From Congeria kusceri (lineage: Eukaryota > Mollusca > Bivalvia > Myida > Dreissenidae), in contig CM051028.1 of the NCBI GenBank assembly GCA_027627225.1, positions 18,123,701-18,187,700 on the forward strand: 64,000 nt of DNA, written 5' to 3'. The stretch's first letter is position 1; each line of letters starts with the position of its first letter. The notes below the pieces were generated by a model. The model made no database searches, was not told the origin of the DNA, and saw only the letters and a program-made list of their open reading frames with translations. Of the stretch, positions 37,895 to 50,000 are shown in pieces. The translations under genes were made by a program, and so were the position numbers.

Positions 37895-38068
37895 CCACAG
37901 CATTTTGAAGGCAACAATTTGATGGGCTCATGAAAAGGACGTCTGAACGTGACCCCTAATGCTTAGTCATCATATCCAGTCTGACTGCATCTGATGGGTT
38001 CGCATTAGGGGTAACATTTAGATGACTTTTCAGGAGCCAATCAAACTGTTTCCTTCAAAATGTTGTGG
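37895..38068. mobile_element. MITE with long inverted repeats and TA target
   Basis: A 174-bp element with arms of about 68 bp: ccacagcattttgaaggcaa...gacccctaatg and cattaggggtaac...ccttcaaaatgttgtgg. TA stands on both sides, as for Tc1/mariner-type MITEs. Non-coding. Confidence 0.75.
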
Positions 38069-38084
38069 TATAACGTCATAAACC

Positions 38085-38375
38085 ACAAATACTATGCACG
38101 AAATTAACATGAACTTTTGATGTTTACTCTCCTAAGGTACCACTATACCCATCGCTGTCCACGTGAAAATCAACTGTAAATGATTTATTCCCGAGGATCA
38201 GCTGGAAATGCATCATTACTTGAAAAACCGTGGTCAAACATTGCTGAGCAAAAGGCAATTTCATTGGGCGCAGCAGGGCTTATATTTTATTGTTCGAAAG
38301 GTCATTTGAACGTGACATGTTATACGATGTCTTCAGATCCTAACAATGTTAGGATTTGAATTTAATGAGATTGGG
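38085..38375 (-). repeat. dispersed repeat, inverted partner of 26940-27245
   Basis: Reverse-complement match of the 26940-27245 block. It lies just downstream of the last NDUFAF1 coding exon and would be in or near its 3' UTR. Confidence 0.75.
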
Positions 38376-38624
38376 CTACCTCAAGCTGAAATTTGTCTTC
38401 AGCCCGAAGTGCATTTCTATGTTGTGATCGTGTATATTTTGATTAAATTGTGGGGTTTTGTCAAGAAAATAGTGTAGCCAAACAGATTTTCCTTTAACTA
38501 CATGTGAGTAAGCATACACATTGGACGGCAATTCATAATTTGGCAAGTGTCCCTGAGCACTTTTATATGTCTTTTTTGCAAGGCACTCTAGGTATATATA
38601 CACTATAAAATGTACAAGCCAGAT

Positions 38625-41600
38625 TTATTTGTCATACTTATGTACAGCATACATTTCAATATCAAAGTCAGCTTTTTTAGTGTTCTCATCGCGGACTACG
38701 GCAATATAGTCGATCTCGAGTTTGAATGGACCTGGCACGTCGTCGGCTATCGAGATTCCGATGTCGCGTACGGATTTCAGCTGAATCATTTCCTGAGCAT
38801 CCTGCACCCGACCCATTGAGGCAAGGAAGAACTTCGAGAATGGTATCTGCAATAACATATGTGGACCATGTGGTCTATGTACACTGTTAATGATAAGTGG
38901 AAGAGACAATTATAGATTCCTCATGTTTGAGATGCACCTATCAATGTTTTCACCGGGGGGGGGGGGGGGGGGCGGGGGCACATACAGGACTTTAGACTGA
39001 AAGACATTCCGAATGATTCCGGGTCCTGGGGTAATAGACTTTGGTCGGATTTTAGATCCCGGTAATACAGGCCCCCCCCCCCCCCCCGCCATAGACATAT
39101 AGCATCTCCCACTGCGGGGATTTACACAAATATGACTAACTCTAGGGTGGGGAATTAGACCCCAAACAATAAAATTTGTCGAATTCCCCTGGATCAGCTC
39201 TCCGCTCCCCCCCCCCCGGGGTAAAATATTGATAGGTGCAAGACTAGAATAGTTTTGGAAGTTTTTTTTGTAACGTAATATTTAGCAAAAAGCAGACAAT
39301 GCTAAACTGGGCCCGTATTCACCAACCCATTCTTAGACTTAAAGAATACATGTGCATGTATTCTTTTAACTTTTATATTCTATGAGCGCTGTTAATTCGA
39401 TCCTTATTTGGTATTCACTAACACAATGTTCAAATTTTCACATTCTTTATTTAAAATGATTTATTAATGACAAAAGCGGCACTGGTACTCTGCAAACACA
39501 CAAGTATGAGGGCAAGTTCATTGACAAAGTTCATAATTTCATTAAAACTTAACTGATTCGCCCGAAACATTACACATATCACTGTCTTCTCCATCTGAAC
39601 AGTATGAGATTCCCTGATGGTCCACAAACACGATCAGCATGACCTTCTTCGCCGACTTGACAACTTAAGCTTTCTGCGGAGGAGGTGGAGATAATCGTTT
39701 CCACGTCATAGAATCTGCTTTCATTTACAGTTTAATAATAAAATGAACCCATGTTTAATTGTGTCTGTGGGTGTCATTCCCGCTCTAACCAATGCTTGAT
39801 AATTGCACGCTGCTCAAGTTTTTCCGTTGACGTCATCTTTCTTTCTTGACAAAACGTAACGACACATTTCAAATGAATAGCGTTCTGTTTGAGTTTGTCG
39901 TATGACGTCAGATTTTTTAACGTTTAAAACATTAAAGTTAACATAACGTCAGTTTCCACTTTCGCTATAATTCGACACGGTTTTCCCGCAAAATATCAGT
40001 ATTTACATAGTATCGAACATTTTTAGAAAAGATCATCTGAAGTGCCCCACATTATTCACGGTAACAAATGAAGTAGTCTTAAGATATTTAATTATTTAAA
40101 TAATCAAATGCGTTTTCTGCATTTTATTGAACACACATCAAATTTTGTATAGCTGTATTTTCTTCTACATAGGTCTACAATTATGCGAAAAAAATGACAT
40201 TGCCCATGAACATTTTGACTGCCCATCGTATTTTTCTTGAGTCTAAGTCTTCTCTTTATTCTTAAAGGGACTATGTCAACGAAAAAATGACTTCCGGTTG
40301 CACTATAATTTATATTATGTATAGAACTGCACTTACTGAGACATGTGCATTAACTAAATAACAAATAATATAATACACAATAAGATATTTGATACAAACA
40401 AATTAGCAAAAACGTCTGAAAAAAAATAAAACACCTAGTGGGATTCGAAGTCACGACTTATTAGCCATACGAAGAAATGACAGTAGACAGCAGTTTTACC
40501 AACTGCGCTATAATGCTTGGTAAGGAGTTGTGTGTAAACTATGGTTATACAAAATGCTCACAATTCTGACGTCAAAATGTAAACAGGAAAAGAGCCAAAC
40601 AAACAAAACCCTTATTATAAATTGAGTTTTATCTCAGACTGCGTACACTCTTATCCCATTATATATACCCTGTTTTAACCGTTATTATATGCCAGTATTA
40701 ATATCTAAATTTCATATTCTTTTAAGAGATTGCCCTCTTGAGGCCCTTTTCGATGACATAGACCCTTTAAGTCTAAGAATAGGTTGGTGAATACGAGCCC
40801 AGATCAGACAGTCTGACATGGACGACAAAAAATGTGGGTGTCTGCCATGTTTATAACACACCACAAAGTTACATAAAATATCGTAGTTGGACTTATTTTA
40901 TGACATAATGGATGCATAACTGAACAGTTGCATGCATAACGTTTAACAATATAATTGCAGAATAATCATTTATTTAACAATGTTTTTAATGTTTTTATTA
41001 TGCGGTATACAGGTTACAAATCATTGTGTCTGACAGCTGATTTAGAGGTTTCGCATCCATCCATGAACAATGAGAACAGTTTAAATTAAAGTGTGGACAC
41101 AACCAATCAATGTGAGATGAGCTGACGCAACAGAACTTATAAGTTATATTGAATAACCGATACATAGGATCTTATGAATCTGGAAATAAGTCAATAAAGA
41201 AAACTGAAAAATACTTAGAAATACGAAATTTTAGCTTGTGATTCATGGAACATTGAAAGACTGGAAGCTTTTGTCAATTTTTACCACAACATTCTGCCAG
41301 TAAGGCCCGCCATGAGTGTAGAGCGAATAGTTGTACATGTCATAGTAATGCACATCCCAGTAGCGCTGCATCTGCAGAATCACCATGTAGTTACGCCCGT
41401 CTCCACGGATACGCAAATGTAGGTCAGTGTACCCAGTGAAATCATATGGGGAAATACGACCAAATGATATCTGTAAAAAAAAAGAAAGGCTACTGAATAA
41501 CACTGCAAATAACTGAAACTAAAATATTGCATGCAGAAAACTAGATTTACAACATACTCATACAACTTTTTTTAAATGACTTGTTATACTTTGTCCTTAA

Positions 41601-42540
41601 TTTCTGGAACCATTTCATTTAATGGATACTAGCATTTAGTGGGCAAATCTTTTGCCAATTTTTTGGAGTTTAACTTTTAAGGAATCTAATAAGATTGTTT
41701 GTTTGGATTTTTCGCCATATTTAACAGTATTTCAGTCATATAACGGCGGTAGGTTAACCTACGCAAACTTTTCCTAGGTAAGTTTAGCCTATCTAAGCGG
41801 TTTACTAGTACCAAGTGCACATACGTATGCCAGCAACTGACAACTGCCCTAGTTGAATCAGAGGTAGGGCGAGAATGGCCATATAAATTATTTCATGACC
41901 AATCCCCACACAAGTTATGTGGCTCGGTTGGGGCTCAAACTCATGAACCCCAGATTGAGAGTCCAGCGCTCTACCAACTGAGCTAGCCGGGCATCTAATC
42001 AGAACAATACATTTAGACAAACACAGCTCACTTACTGTTCTAACTGGAGAACTTATAGTACAGAAGCCAGCTCTTTTAGAGACACCATCCTTTGGCACAT
42101 CAGAGTTCAAAATTCCTCGGAAAAGTCCTTTTTTATTTTCGCTCAGTGTGAATTCAGCATGGCTCTTCCCTTCATCCACATCTCTGTCAGCTGTACATAT
42201 CCATGTGTTGACAGTTTCTTCATTAAATTTGGCAAAATATCGAAAATCTCCATGATCCATATTTCCATCAAAGTCAAACAAGAACTTGTCTTTTATTTCT
42301 TTTTTAAACTCTGGAATACCTTTTCTAATTATCTCTACACCATCAGATATTATTTCTAATGTACTTCTTTCGTCTTGAGACTCTAGTTCCTTTTCTCGCC
42401 CCATCTTTCGATCTGGATGATAGATTCCTATGTTAGAGGCTCTAATGCTTTTGGCTTTGTAGCGTTTTTGGCAATAGGATATTTCATTATTACTAGTTCT
42501 TCTAGGATGACATGAAATACTACGGAAAGTGCTGGCCAAT
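38625..42540 (-). CDS. NDUFAF1: NDUFAF1/CIA30, mitochondrial complex I assembly factor; 5' end unresolved
   Basis: Exons 42036-42540, 41285-41470 and 38625-38846 join in phase 0 with GT-AG borders to give about 303 residues (human about 327). The N-terminal part (TTTSRLASTFRSISCHPRR) is rich in R, S and T, as expected of a mitochondrial presequence. The CIA30 domain follows: FDFDGNMDHGDFRYFAKF, ICTADRDVDEGKSHAEFTLS, GLFRGILNSDVPKDG and RAGFCTIS in exon A; LHLRIRGDGRNYMVILQMQR and THGGPYWQ in exon B; IPFSKFFLASMGRVQD, PGPFKLEIDYIAVVRDE and a stop at 38625 in exon C. In the family the protein helps build the membrane arm of respiratory complex I. No in-frame ATG stands at the start of exon A, so the start is probably in an upstream exon; an ATG at 42600 is one base out of frame. 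Intron 1 holds a SINE, and intron 2 (2.4 kb) several TIR elements. Confidence 0.93.
38934..39239. mobile_element. TIR element in NDUFAF1 intron 2
   Basis: Relative of 3541-3831 with the same ends (gcacctatcaatgttttcac and taaaatattgataggtgc) and internal words (gggtggggaattaga, gaattcccctgg). It has long G and C runs (about 38957-38973 and 39071-39087). The flanks do not form a clear duplication. The G-rich tracts give spurious proline/glycine frames. Confidence 0.75.
39309..40800. mobile_element. TIR element of about 1.5 kb in NDUFAF1 intron 2
   Basis: The ends are gggcccgtattcaccaaccc...ttcttagacttaaag and its inverted copy ctttaagtctaagaa...ggttggtgaatacgagccc, about 36 bp with two or three changes. 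The right TIR is split by the nested TTAA element. No transposase is seen, so it is non-autonomous. Confidence 0.7.
40266..40766. mobile_element. nested TTAA-flanked element carrying a tRNA-like segment
   Basis: A 501-bp element that begins agggactatgtc and ends gacatagaccct, with TTAA on both sides (40262-40265 and 40767-40770). It lies inside the right TIR of the 39309-40800 element. On the minus strand, tagcgcagttgg (40499-40510) fits a pol III box A and cttcgaatcc (40441-40450) a near box B. The spacing is too long and the stems too poor for a real tRNA. Confidence 0.65.
41695..41992 (-). mobile_element. tRNA-derived SINE in NDUFAF1 intron 1
   Basis: 298 bp on the minus strand. The head gcccggctagctcagttggt through gtttgagccccaac is a tRNA-like unit with box A and box B and a CTC (Glu-type) triplet, but the acceptor stem has mismatches. 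The middle has tctgattcaactagggcagt and the tail ttatatgactgaaatactgt, which I recognise as the conserved tail of metazoan and molluscan SINEs, then (CAAA)n-like bases. An 11-bp target duplication, ATCTAAT[A/C]AGA, flanks it (41684-41694 and 41993-42003). It has the same orientation as NDUFAF1. Confidence 0.85.
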
Positions 42541-42717
42541 CTAGATGTTGTTGTAATGGAAATGAACCACTGGCACAGTTTTATTCAGGACAGATGTCAT
42601 TTTCAAACCTAAAATTTTGATACACATGACTGACATATCACAGGGCCATCGATCTGCAGATTTTACATTCAAAATGTGGCTGCTTCCCCCCCGCCATCAT
42701 GCAAAATCAGTGTATTT

Positions 42718-42720
<3 letters not shown>

Positions 42721-42785
<65 letters not shown>
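42721..42785. repeat. (TA)n microsatellite
   Basis: About 32 TA dinucleotides in a row, upstream of NDUFAF1. It produces a spurious poly-Tyr/Ile frame. Confidence 0.97.
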
Positions 42786-42788
<3 letters not shown>

Positions 42789-45130
42789 CTAAGGGCCTTC
42801 CCCAGGATTTTTGCCAGGCGCCTCAGTCCCGAGAGGGGTGGCTTAGGAAGTGGTGTCCCCAGGCGACATGTGTCAAATGACGTTATCTGGTGCGTTTTAG
42901 CTCTTAAAATTTAGGCAAACAGTTTTCACTTTTTGTAAACGTTTAAACGAAATTAAATAAACGAAACATCACTGTTAAAATGGTATACCTCGAGACTTTT
43001 AGAGGCATCGGGCGTCAATTTTGTTGCGAAACTGAAAGTAACTAATAATGTTTTTCGGATGTTTATGTCCAGTGCGCATCCCTTTCGCACAGTGACGTTA
43101 TGATCAAACCAACTATTCTCGTCGTTCTCGAATATTTAGGTTACATTCGATCTACTTACGGAGCCTTTTTTGTTCGATTAATTATGTTCATATGGACGTG
43201 CGTTTTGTGTTTTAACAGTTTTAATCGTTACAACTGTTAAACATAGTACTGATTGGATAATTGGTGAATTGTAAAGATCTTGATTAAAATTATACATTTA
43301 TATAATATATTCTTTGCTCGTGCAAAAATGGCGGGAAAATTTCCTCGTGCACGTCGTGCCTACGCGCGTCAAATGTTAGTAAAGCACATGGTCCGTACAT
43401 CACGCTTTCCATGCTTGGAACATGACGTCGTGGTTGTCAGCAGACATTTCGCGCTCTTTTGTAGAAAACACGGGTTTTACATGGCATGCATGTAAAACAA
43501 GACAGCTTATTTTACGAAACTACAACAGTGACACTGGATAGGCTTTACGATTACTATTTCATATTAGCGTATTTTAGACTGATTTTCGCAGCTTATTTTT
43601 TTATTGTAGTCATTAAATTTAGCAAATAAATAAGTGTGGATATTATAAAATACAAACGGCAGGAATCTCAGAAACGCAAAATCAAGCGTATTTGGACGCA
43701 TATTTTTTCAAAAGGACGCATGTCAAACCCGTGCCAAGAGTCCTTGGGACGCATGCTTTTTGGCTCACTGCGTATACCCTGTTACTTAACACATACATGA
43801 GTGCCTGCAGTAAACTCGGCAGTAGTCGCGATAAAATCAATATCGGCCCCAGTACACACTGCAGCTGTCAAAGTCTAGTCCTTTAGCTCCGCCCACAGTA
43901 GTCCTTAAGCTCCGCCCACACCATTCCAGACAGTTACTGTTAAATTGCATTGGTAAATTACATTTGTCACTCATTGCTGTGCTTTAATGCACAAGTCAAT
44001 TAGAATGTGCGAAATCGCCGAAATGTGACAAAAGGCGTCCTTAATTAAGAACATGTTTGACAACTTAAAACAAACAACATTGTTAAATTGAGTGAAAAAC
44101 AGCTTCAGCTGATTTCATTAATTTATATTGTCAATCCAATTTCATGAATAACCACTAAATCGCAGTAATACGGTGATAGGAGTTTTTGTTTTGACCTACA
44201 TTTTATACGAAAATCTAGGGCTGAATTTTGACTGGAATATAAAAGCTTCGATCAATAATCATACATAAAGGAACTTTCTAGTATATAACACCTTTGACAA
44301 GACATATTTTAACAATACTGGCGGTAATTTAAGTACAAAATTTTGCAACGTCACATATCGTCGCCAATTTTACAGGTCACAAACATTTGTAAAACACATG
44401 CAAAAAAATACTTTGGTGTTTAATATCACCAATAATTGCTCCTTTTTACATTTTTGTGTTGTTAACCTGTTTCACAATTACTCTACTTGACAGTAACTTA
44501 TGCTTTACTGTAATCACGGCATCATGACATTTTACTAGGCCTACACATTACAAATCAGTCAACAAGTTTAGACCATCAATTGCTAATTGTCCAGAATTTA
44601 CCCGTTTTAAAATTAATTATTGGTACAAAAATATTGTTTTATAAGACATGACTAAGTATTATATATTATCATTATAATTACATACCCCAATAAAAATAAT
44701 ATAAAGAATAATAATAATATAAATAATAATAATAATAATACTTATTATTAATATCATTATGATTTTATTTATAACTGTAATATATTGCATAAATGTATAA
44801 ATTGGAAAAATTCCATTCACTTTCGCACGTCACATACTTAACAGCAAATTATTAAAATTTTCGGCGAAGTGACATCGCTCTGATCATTAACCAACTTGGT
44901 TGAGTGGGTGTACATGTTGATAGAGTGAAAAACTGCCTTTAAGACGCAAGAGATTAGCTTTCACAGCAGCAGGTACTCTTGGTCTACGTCAGTCAACATA
45001 ACTGATTAATTGCTAAAATACAGGCGCCCCGGGCGATGTTTATATGTGAAACACTAATTTAAGGCGCCCCGGGAATGTTCAAGTTAAAATTCAAGCGCCC
45101 CAGTCCCGGGGCGCTAAAACGGCCTGAGGA
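42786..45130. mobile_element. probable TIR element with GC-rich ends
   Basis: The left end has gggccttccccaggattttt, gccaggcgcctcagtcccga and gaggggtggc. The right end, read inverted, has cttcctcaggccgttttagc and gccccgggactggggcgc. They are similar in layout but diverged. The right 250 bases recur in reverse complement at about 53610-53790. The interior is AT-rich with no recognised protein. Boundaries are approximate. Confidence 0.45.
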
Positions 45131-45197
45131 AGCTCTTGATAATGTTAACAACAGGGCGTATATATAACACGCCCAGTAGTTAACATTATCAAGAGCT
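45131..45197. repeat. perfect 19-bp inverted repeat
   Basis: agctcttgataatgttaac (45131-45149) and its exact complement (45179-45197) surround a short loop that itself contains gggcgt and acgccc. It lies exactly between the TIR element and the next tandem-core element. Confidence 0.85.
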
Positions 45198-46104
45198 GTC
45201 TCAGGACAGAGCACTCGACTATTCACTCCACTTTGATAGTATATCTATCCTGTCAGTGACCTTATATAATGACCATGAAAACATATGTGAAATTTCAATT
45301 GAATATATGTAGCAGTTACAGAGATAGGTACTTTGACACAAACATTAACCTGAATATTTATAAGTACATAAAGGGGCATACTTCTGCTAAAATGCTGGTC
45401 ACAGTTATGGGCATTGGTCAGTGACCTTATATTATGACCCTGAAGACATGTGTAAAGTTTCAGCTGAATATCTGTAGTAGTTACAGAGATATTAACTTGC
45501 TGCAAACCTGAACCTCAATTTTCTAAGTACAAAAATGGACATAATTCTGCTAAATTGCACGTTAGAGAAATAGGCCTTTGTCAGTGACCTAAAATAAAAA
45601 CCCCAAAGTCAAGTGTGAAGTTTGAAATGAATATATGTAGTAGTTATAGAGATATGTACCTTAACCGGAATTTTCTCTTGCACGCAAACCTTAACCTGAC
45701 TTTTATAAGTACAAAAATGGTCATAATTCTGCTAAAATGCTGGTCACAATTATGGGTCTTGGCCAGTGACCTTATATAATGACCCTGAAGGCATGTGTGA
45801 AGTTTCAATTGAATATCTGTAGTAGATATAGAGATATGGAGTTGCTGAACGCAAACTTTAACCAGACTTTTGTAAGTACAAAAAGGGGCATAATTCTGCT
45901 AAATTGCCAGTCAGAGCTATGGGCCTTGGTCAGTGACCGTACATTATGACCTGAAGATATGTTGGAAGTTTGAATTGAGTATCTTCAGTAGTTACAGAGA
46001 TATGGACTTGTTGCACGCAAACCTTAACCAGAGCATTTTGCCAATGGCGACGGCGACGAACAGGTGAGTAGTATAGCTCTAACTATTTGGTGAATAGTCG
46101 AGCT
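45198..46104. mobile_element. tandem-core element, 172-bp units
   Basis: It starts with ggacagagcactcgactatt and ends with gaatagtcgagct, an inverted pair. About five units carry gtcagtgaccttatataatg, accctgaagacatgtgtgaa, gtagtagttacagagatatg and ggggcataattctgctaaa, near 45250, 45420, 45580, 45760 and 45935. Confidence 0.8.
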
Positions 46105-46393
46105 ATAAAGATAATCAAATTCCTCCATTTGAGGGCTGTGGGTGGCATCCTCAAAACAGACTTTTTGAAAGCAAAACAATGCAGACAATAAAAACTATTG
46201 AAGTGAAACAGTAATTAGAAATGGTTTTTATCCTTCAAAATGCTTGATTAATGCTACTATAATGGCTGATCATAGCAAACGCAAGTAGTCCTCATGAAGA
46301 ACGTGCATTTGCTGCAAAATTATTTGATGTACTGTGCTGCGTTCATAATGTTATAAAATATTCATAGTGATATTAAATCTAACTTAAAATACA

Positions 46394-46984
46394 AACAAGA
46401 GCGGTCAGAGGACAGCGCGCTCGACTATTCGAAGTATTTCAGTTGGTCCATATTTTGGATAGTGAAAAGGGCATAAATTTGTTAAAATACAATATTTTTA
46501 AGAGTTAATAAATTGTTGGAGCAAGAACCTTTACCACAATGTCTATGCAAAAAGTGGGCTAACTCTGTCGAAATACAAAACAGAGTTATGGGTAATGATG
46601 CCCCTGATACTAGAGTTGATGACAAAGGTTAGTTACAAGTTTCAAGTTAATAACTTATGCAGTTTTGAAGTTACCAAACTTTTGAATATAAACTTTAACC
46701 AGAAAATCTAAGTGAAAAGGGGGCATAACTCTGTCAAACTACAAAACAGAGTTATGGGTAATATTGGCACTGGGACTACAGTTGATGATAAAGGTTAGTT
46801 CCAAGTTTCAAGTGAATAACTTATGTAGTTTTGAAGTTATAAAACGTTTGAATATAAACTTTAAACAGAAAATCTATGTGAAAAAATGGACATAACTCTA
46901 TCAAAATACAAAAAAGAGTTATGGGAAATGTTCACCCTGATACTGGAGTTGATGACAGAGGTATATTCCAAGTTTCAAGTGAAT
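46394..46984. mobile_element. pearl-like tandem-core element, left part
   Basis: Same family as 19691-20398: gcgcgctcgactattcgaag near 46417, then units with ggggcataactctgtcaaa and gagttatgggtaat. It breaks off at 46984 inside a unit and resumes at 51682-51686, because an LTR retroelement inserted there. Confidence 0.8.
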
Positions 46985-47019
46985 TTTTTTTTTGCTGTTT
47001 CGTCAAAGTATACAGAAAA

Positions 47020-50000
47020 CATTCTCCTGAAAATTTTGTAACAACGTACGCAATATTAGATGAGCAGAGTAACCGGTCTTTGGCGAAAGCAGAATTGTTG
47101 GATCAGTTAGCTATAAAAGATGAACCGTACCAGTATACACTGGCAAACTGCTCAGGGAAGAATGAAGCCTGGGGACGTCGAGCAGTTGATTATGTCGTAG
47201 AATCTATCGATGGAACCGACAGGTTGGTTTTAGGGCCATTAATAGAGTGCAACCAGATACCTGATATTCGGGAGGAAATACCTGTACCTGTAGAAGTTGC
47301 AAAGCACTGACACCTTTGTGACATTGCTCGTATGATGACAGAAATAGACAATAACAGCCAGATACTATTACTCTTAGGCAGAGATGTCCCTGAGGCCCAC
47401 CATGTCTTGGATCAATGCCTGGGACCACCTGGTTGTCCATTCGCACAGCACCTGCCCCTTGGATGGGTAGTTGTTGGGGAAATGTCTTTGGATAAATCTC
47501 ATAGAACTGACATTGTGACAGTGAACAAAACGTATGTTGTGACTGATGGCCGCGCTTCTATTTGTGAACCCTGTCCCAACAATATTGTGGTTAAAGAGTA
47601 TGTTACACCGCAAAATCTTGACAAAAACATCTTCATGAAGACCATCAACGATGACAAGAATGGGCTGTCTATAGAAGACAAAGAGTTCCTTAACATAATG
47701 GATAGATCAATGTACAAAAATGAAGAAGGCACTTTGGTGGCTCCTCTTCCATTTAGAAGTACAAGGGGCACACTTCCAAACAACAGACGGCAGGCCCTAG
47801 ACAGAGCAGAAATGTTAGACAGAAACTTAAAGAGAAATCCAGAGAAGTGTGACCATTTCATACAGTTTATGAAAAGTGTGATAGGCAGCAACTATGCAGA
47901 AATTGCTCCCCCACTTTCTGCAGCAGAAGATTGTTGGTATCTACATTTCTTTGGTGTATACAATTCCAAAAAGCCAGACCAAGTCAATGGTGTGTTTGAT
48001 GCATCTGCAAAGTTTCGTGGGGAATCATTGAACGATGTTCTATTGAGTGGACCTGATTTGTCCAACAGTTTGTTAGGGATTTTATTACGCTTCAGAAAAG
48101 AATCAGTAGCTGTGACGGCTTATGTACAGAGAATGTTCAATTGTGTTCACGTATTTGGTAATAAGCCATCACCTGCAATTGCTACTTACGCTCTAAGGAA
48201 AAATGTAGAGAACTGTGACAGCGTCGTTCAAGGTTTTGTGTGTAACGATTTCTAGGTAGATGATGGCATCACGTCAGTTTCAACACCAGAACAGGCCATA
48301 GATTTGATAAAAAAAACCCACAGCATGCCATACAAACTGCAAATATTCGTTTGCACAAAATTGCGTCAAACTCGGACAAGGTTCTGGCAGCCTTCCCATC
48401 AGAAGATCTGGCTGAAGATCTTAAACACCGAGATCTGTGTGCCGAAGATTTACCGATTCAGTGCAGCCTAGGCATGTATTGCAAACTACAATCCGACACG
48501 TTCACCTTTAAGATTTCACCAAAAGACCAACCCTTTACACGAAGAGGAATACTGTCTACGATAAACAGTATTTTCGACCCAATTGAACTTGTTGCTCCAG
48601 TAGTTGTTACTGGTAAACTTATGTTGCGAGAGCTGTCTGAAGAGGTCGAAGATTGGGACAAAACGCTACCAGCTGACAGGCAACATCAGTGGGAGAAATG
48701 GAAAAATTCTCTGCAGAACATGGAACATTTGGAACTTCCACGCCAGTATTTTAAGCGGTCAATGAGTGAAATTCCCAGGAAAGAACTGCACATTTTTTCA
48801 GATGCCTCTGAAAAAACCAGAGCCTCTGTAGTGTATGTAGCCGTTCCTTCAGAAGATGGTGAACTGAAATTTAGTTTTGTGTTGGGAAAAGCTAAAGTAG
48901 CTCCGAAGAGTGGACACACCATTGCGAGACTTGAACTCTGTGCGGCAGTACGTTCCGTCCACCTTTATGAGATTGTCGCTGAAAATATTAACACAACCTT
49001 TGAGAGAGTGTGGTTCTATTCAGATAGCAATGTGGTACTAGGGTATATCCGTAATAAGACCAGAAGATTCTACAATTATGTAAGCAACAGAGTTGAGAGA
49101 ATACTCATAACAAGTTTGTGTGATCAATGGCGATTCGTGCCAACGGATAAAAATCCAGCAGATTTTGCAACTAGACCGGTCGAGGTAGCAGACATGATGG
49201 GAAGTTGTTGGATAAGGGGCCCAACTCAGTTGCAAAAGACAGTCAAGGATGAGTTGTTTCAATAGTGACGACAATGGCTACAAATATTGAGACAAGAAAT
49301 GGGCTAGGCTCTCACCAGTTTGATAGATTCTCGCAATGGTCAAGTCTGATTGCAGCGATTAGCTTGTTGCTACATCTGTGTCACAAACTTAAAACCAGTT
49401 GTGGGTGTAGTGATTTGCGCGAATGTCGTTTCAGCGTATCTACCAAAGAAAACGCCAAACATGTGATATTGAAAACAGTCCAAACGGAGTGTTACCCAGA
49501 TGAAATTGAAACTCTACGATGCACAAAACCTGTCCATAAAGGCAGCAAGTTGAATCTTGATCCAGTATTGAACAAACAGGGCATATTGTTTGTTGGAGGA
49601 CGTTTGAAACATGCAAGTATATCGGACGCTCAAACGAGTCCAGTTATTGTTCCGAAAACAAGTTAGCTTGCACAATTAATTATAAGACATTACCATGAAG
49701 AAGTGAAACATCAGGGTCGTGGTTTTACAGAGGGTGCGATACGAGATGCGGGTTACTGGATTATTGGATGCAAAAGGAAGATTTCTTCTATGATACATGA
49801 CAGTGTGAGTTGGCGCAGATTACGTGGAAAACTTGAAGTCCAGAAGATGGTAGATTTGCCGGCTGATCGCTTAGAAATGTGTCCTCCGTTCTCCTTTGTC
49901 GGCGTCGACACATTTGGCCCATAGGAAATTTTGACACGTAGAACCCGAGGAGGCAGCGCAAACAGTAAGCGATGGGCCATATTGTTCACCTGTCTAGCCA

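Noticed and set aside
38910..39112. Proline- and glycine-rich frames
   Set aside because: They come from the G and C runs of the TIR element in NDUFAF1 intron 2.
40440..40512. Functional tRNA gene
   Set aside because: Box A and box B are too far apart, the stems do not pair, and it sits inside a TIR element.
41930..41992. Functional tRNA-Glu gene
   Set aside because: The acceptor stem has mismatches and the sequence continues into a SINE body and tail with a target duplication.
41805..42539. A single 244-residue protein
   Set aside because: Only the part down to 42036 is NDUFAF1. Beyond it the frame runs through the GTAAGT donor into intron sequence and a SINE.
42617..42914. Two overlapping frames of 71-87 codons
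   Set aside because: They read through the (TA)n microsatellite as poly-Tyr/Ile and have no other support.
46921..47310. A new gene beginning MGNVHPDTGVDD
   Set aside because: The start lies in the tandem-core repeat and the rest is retroelement protease; the fusion is a product of the insertion and deletion.
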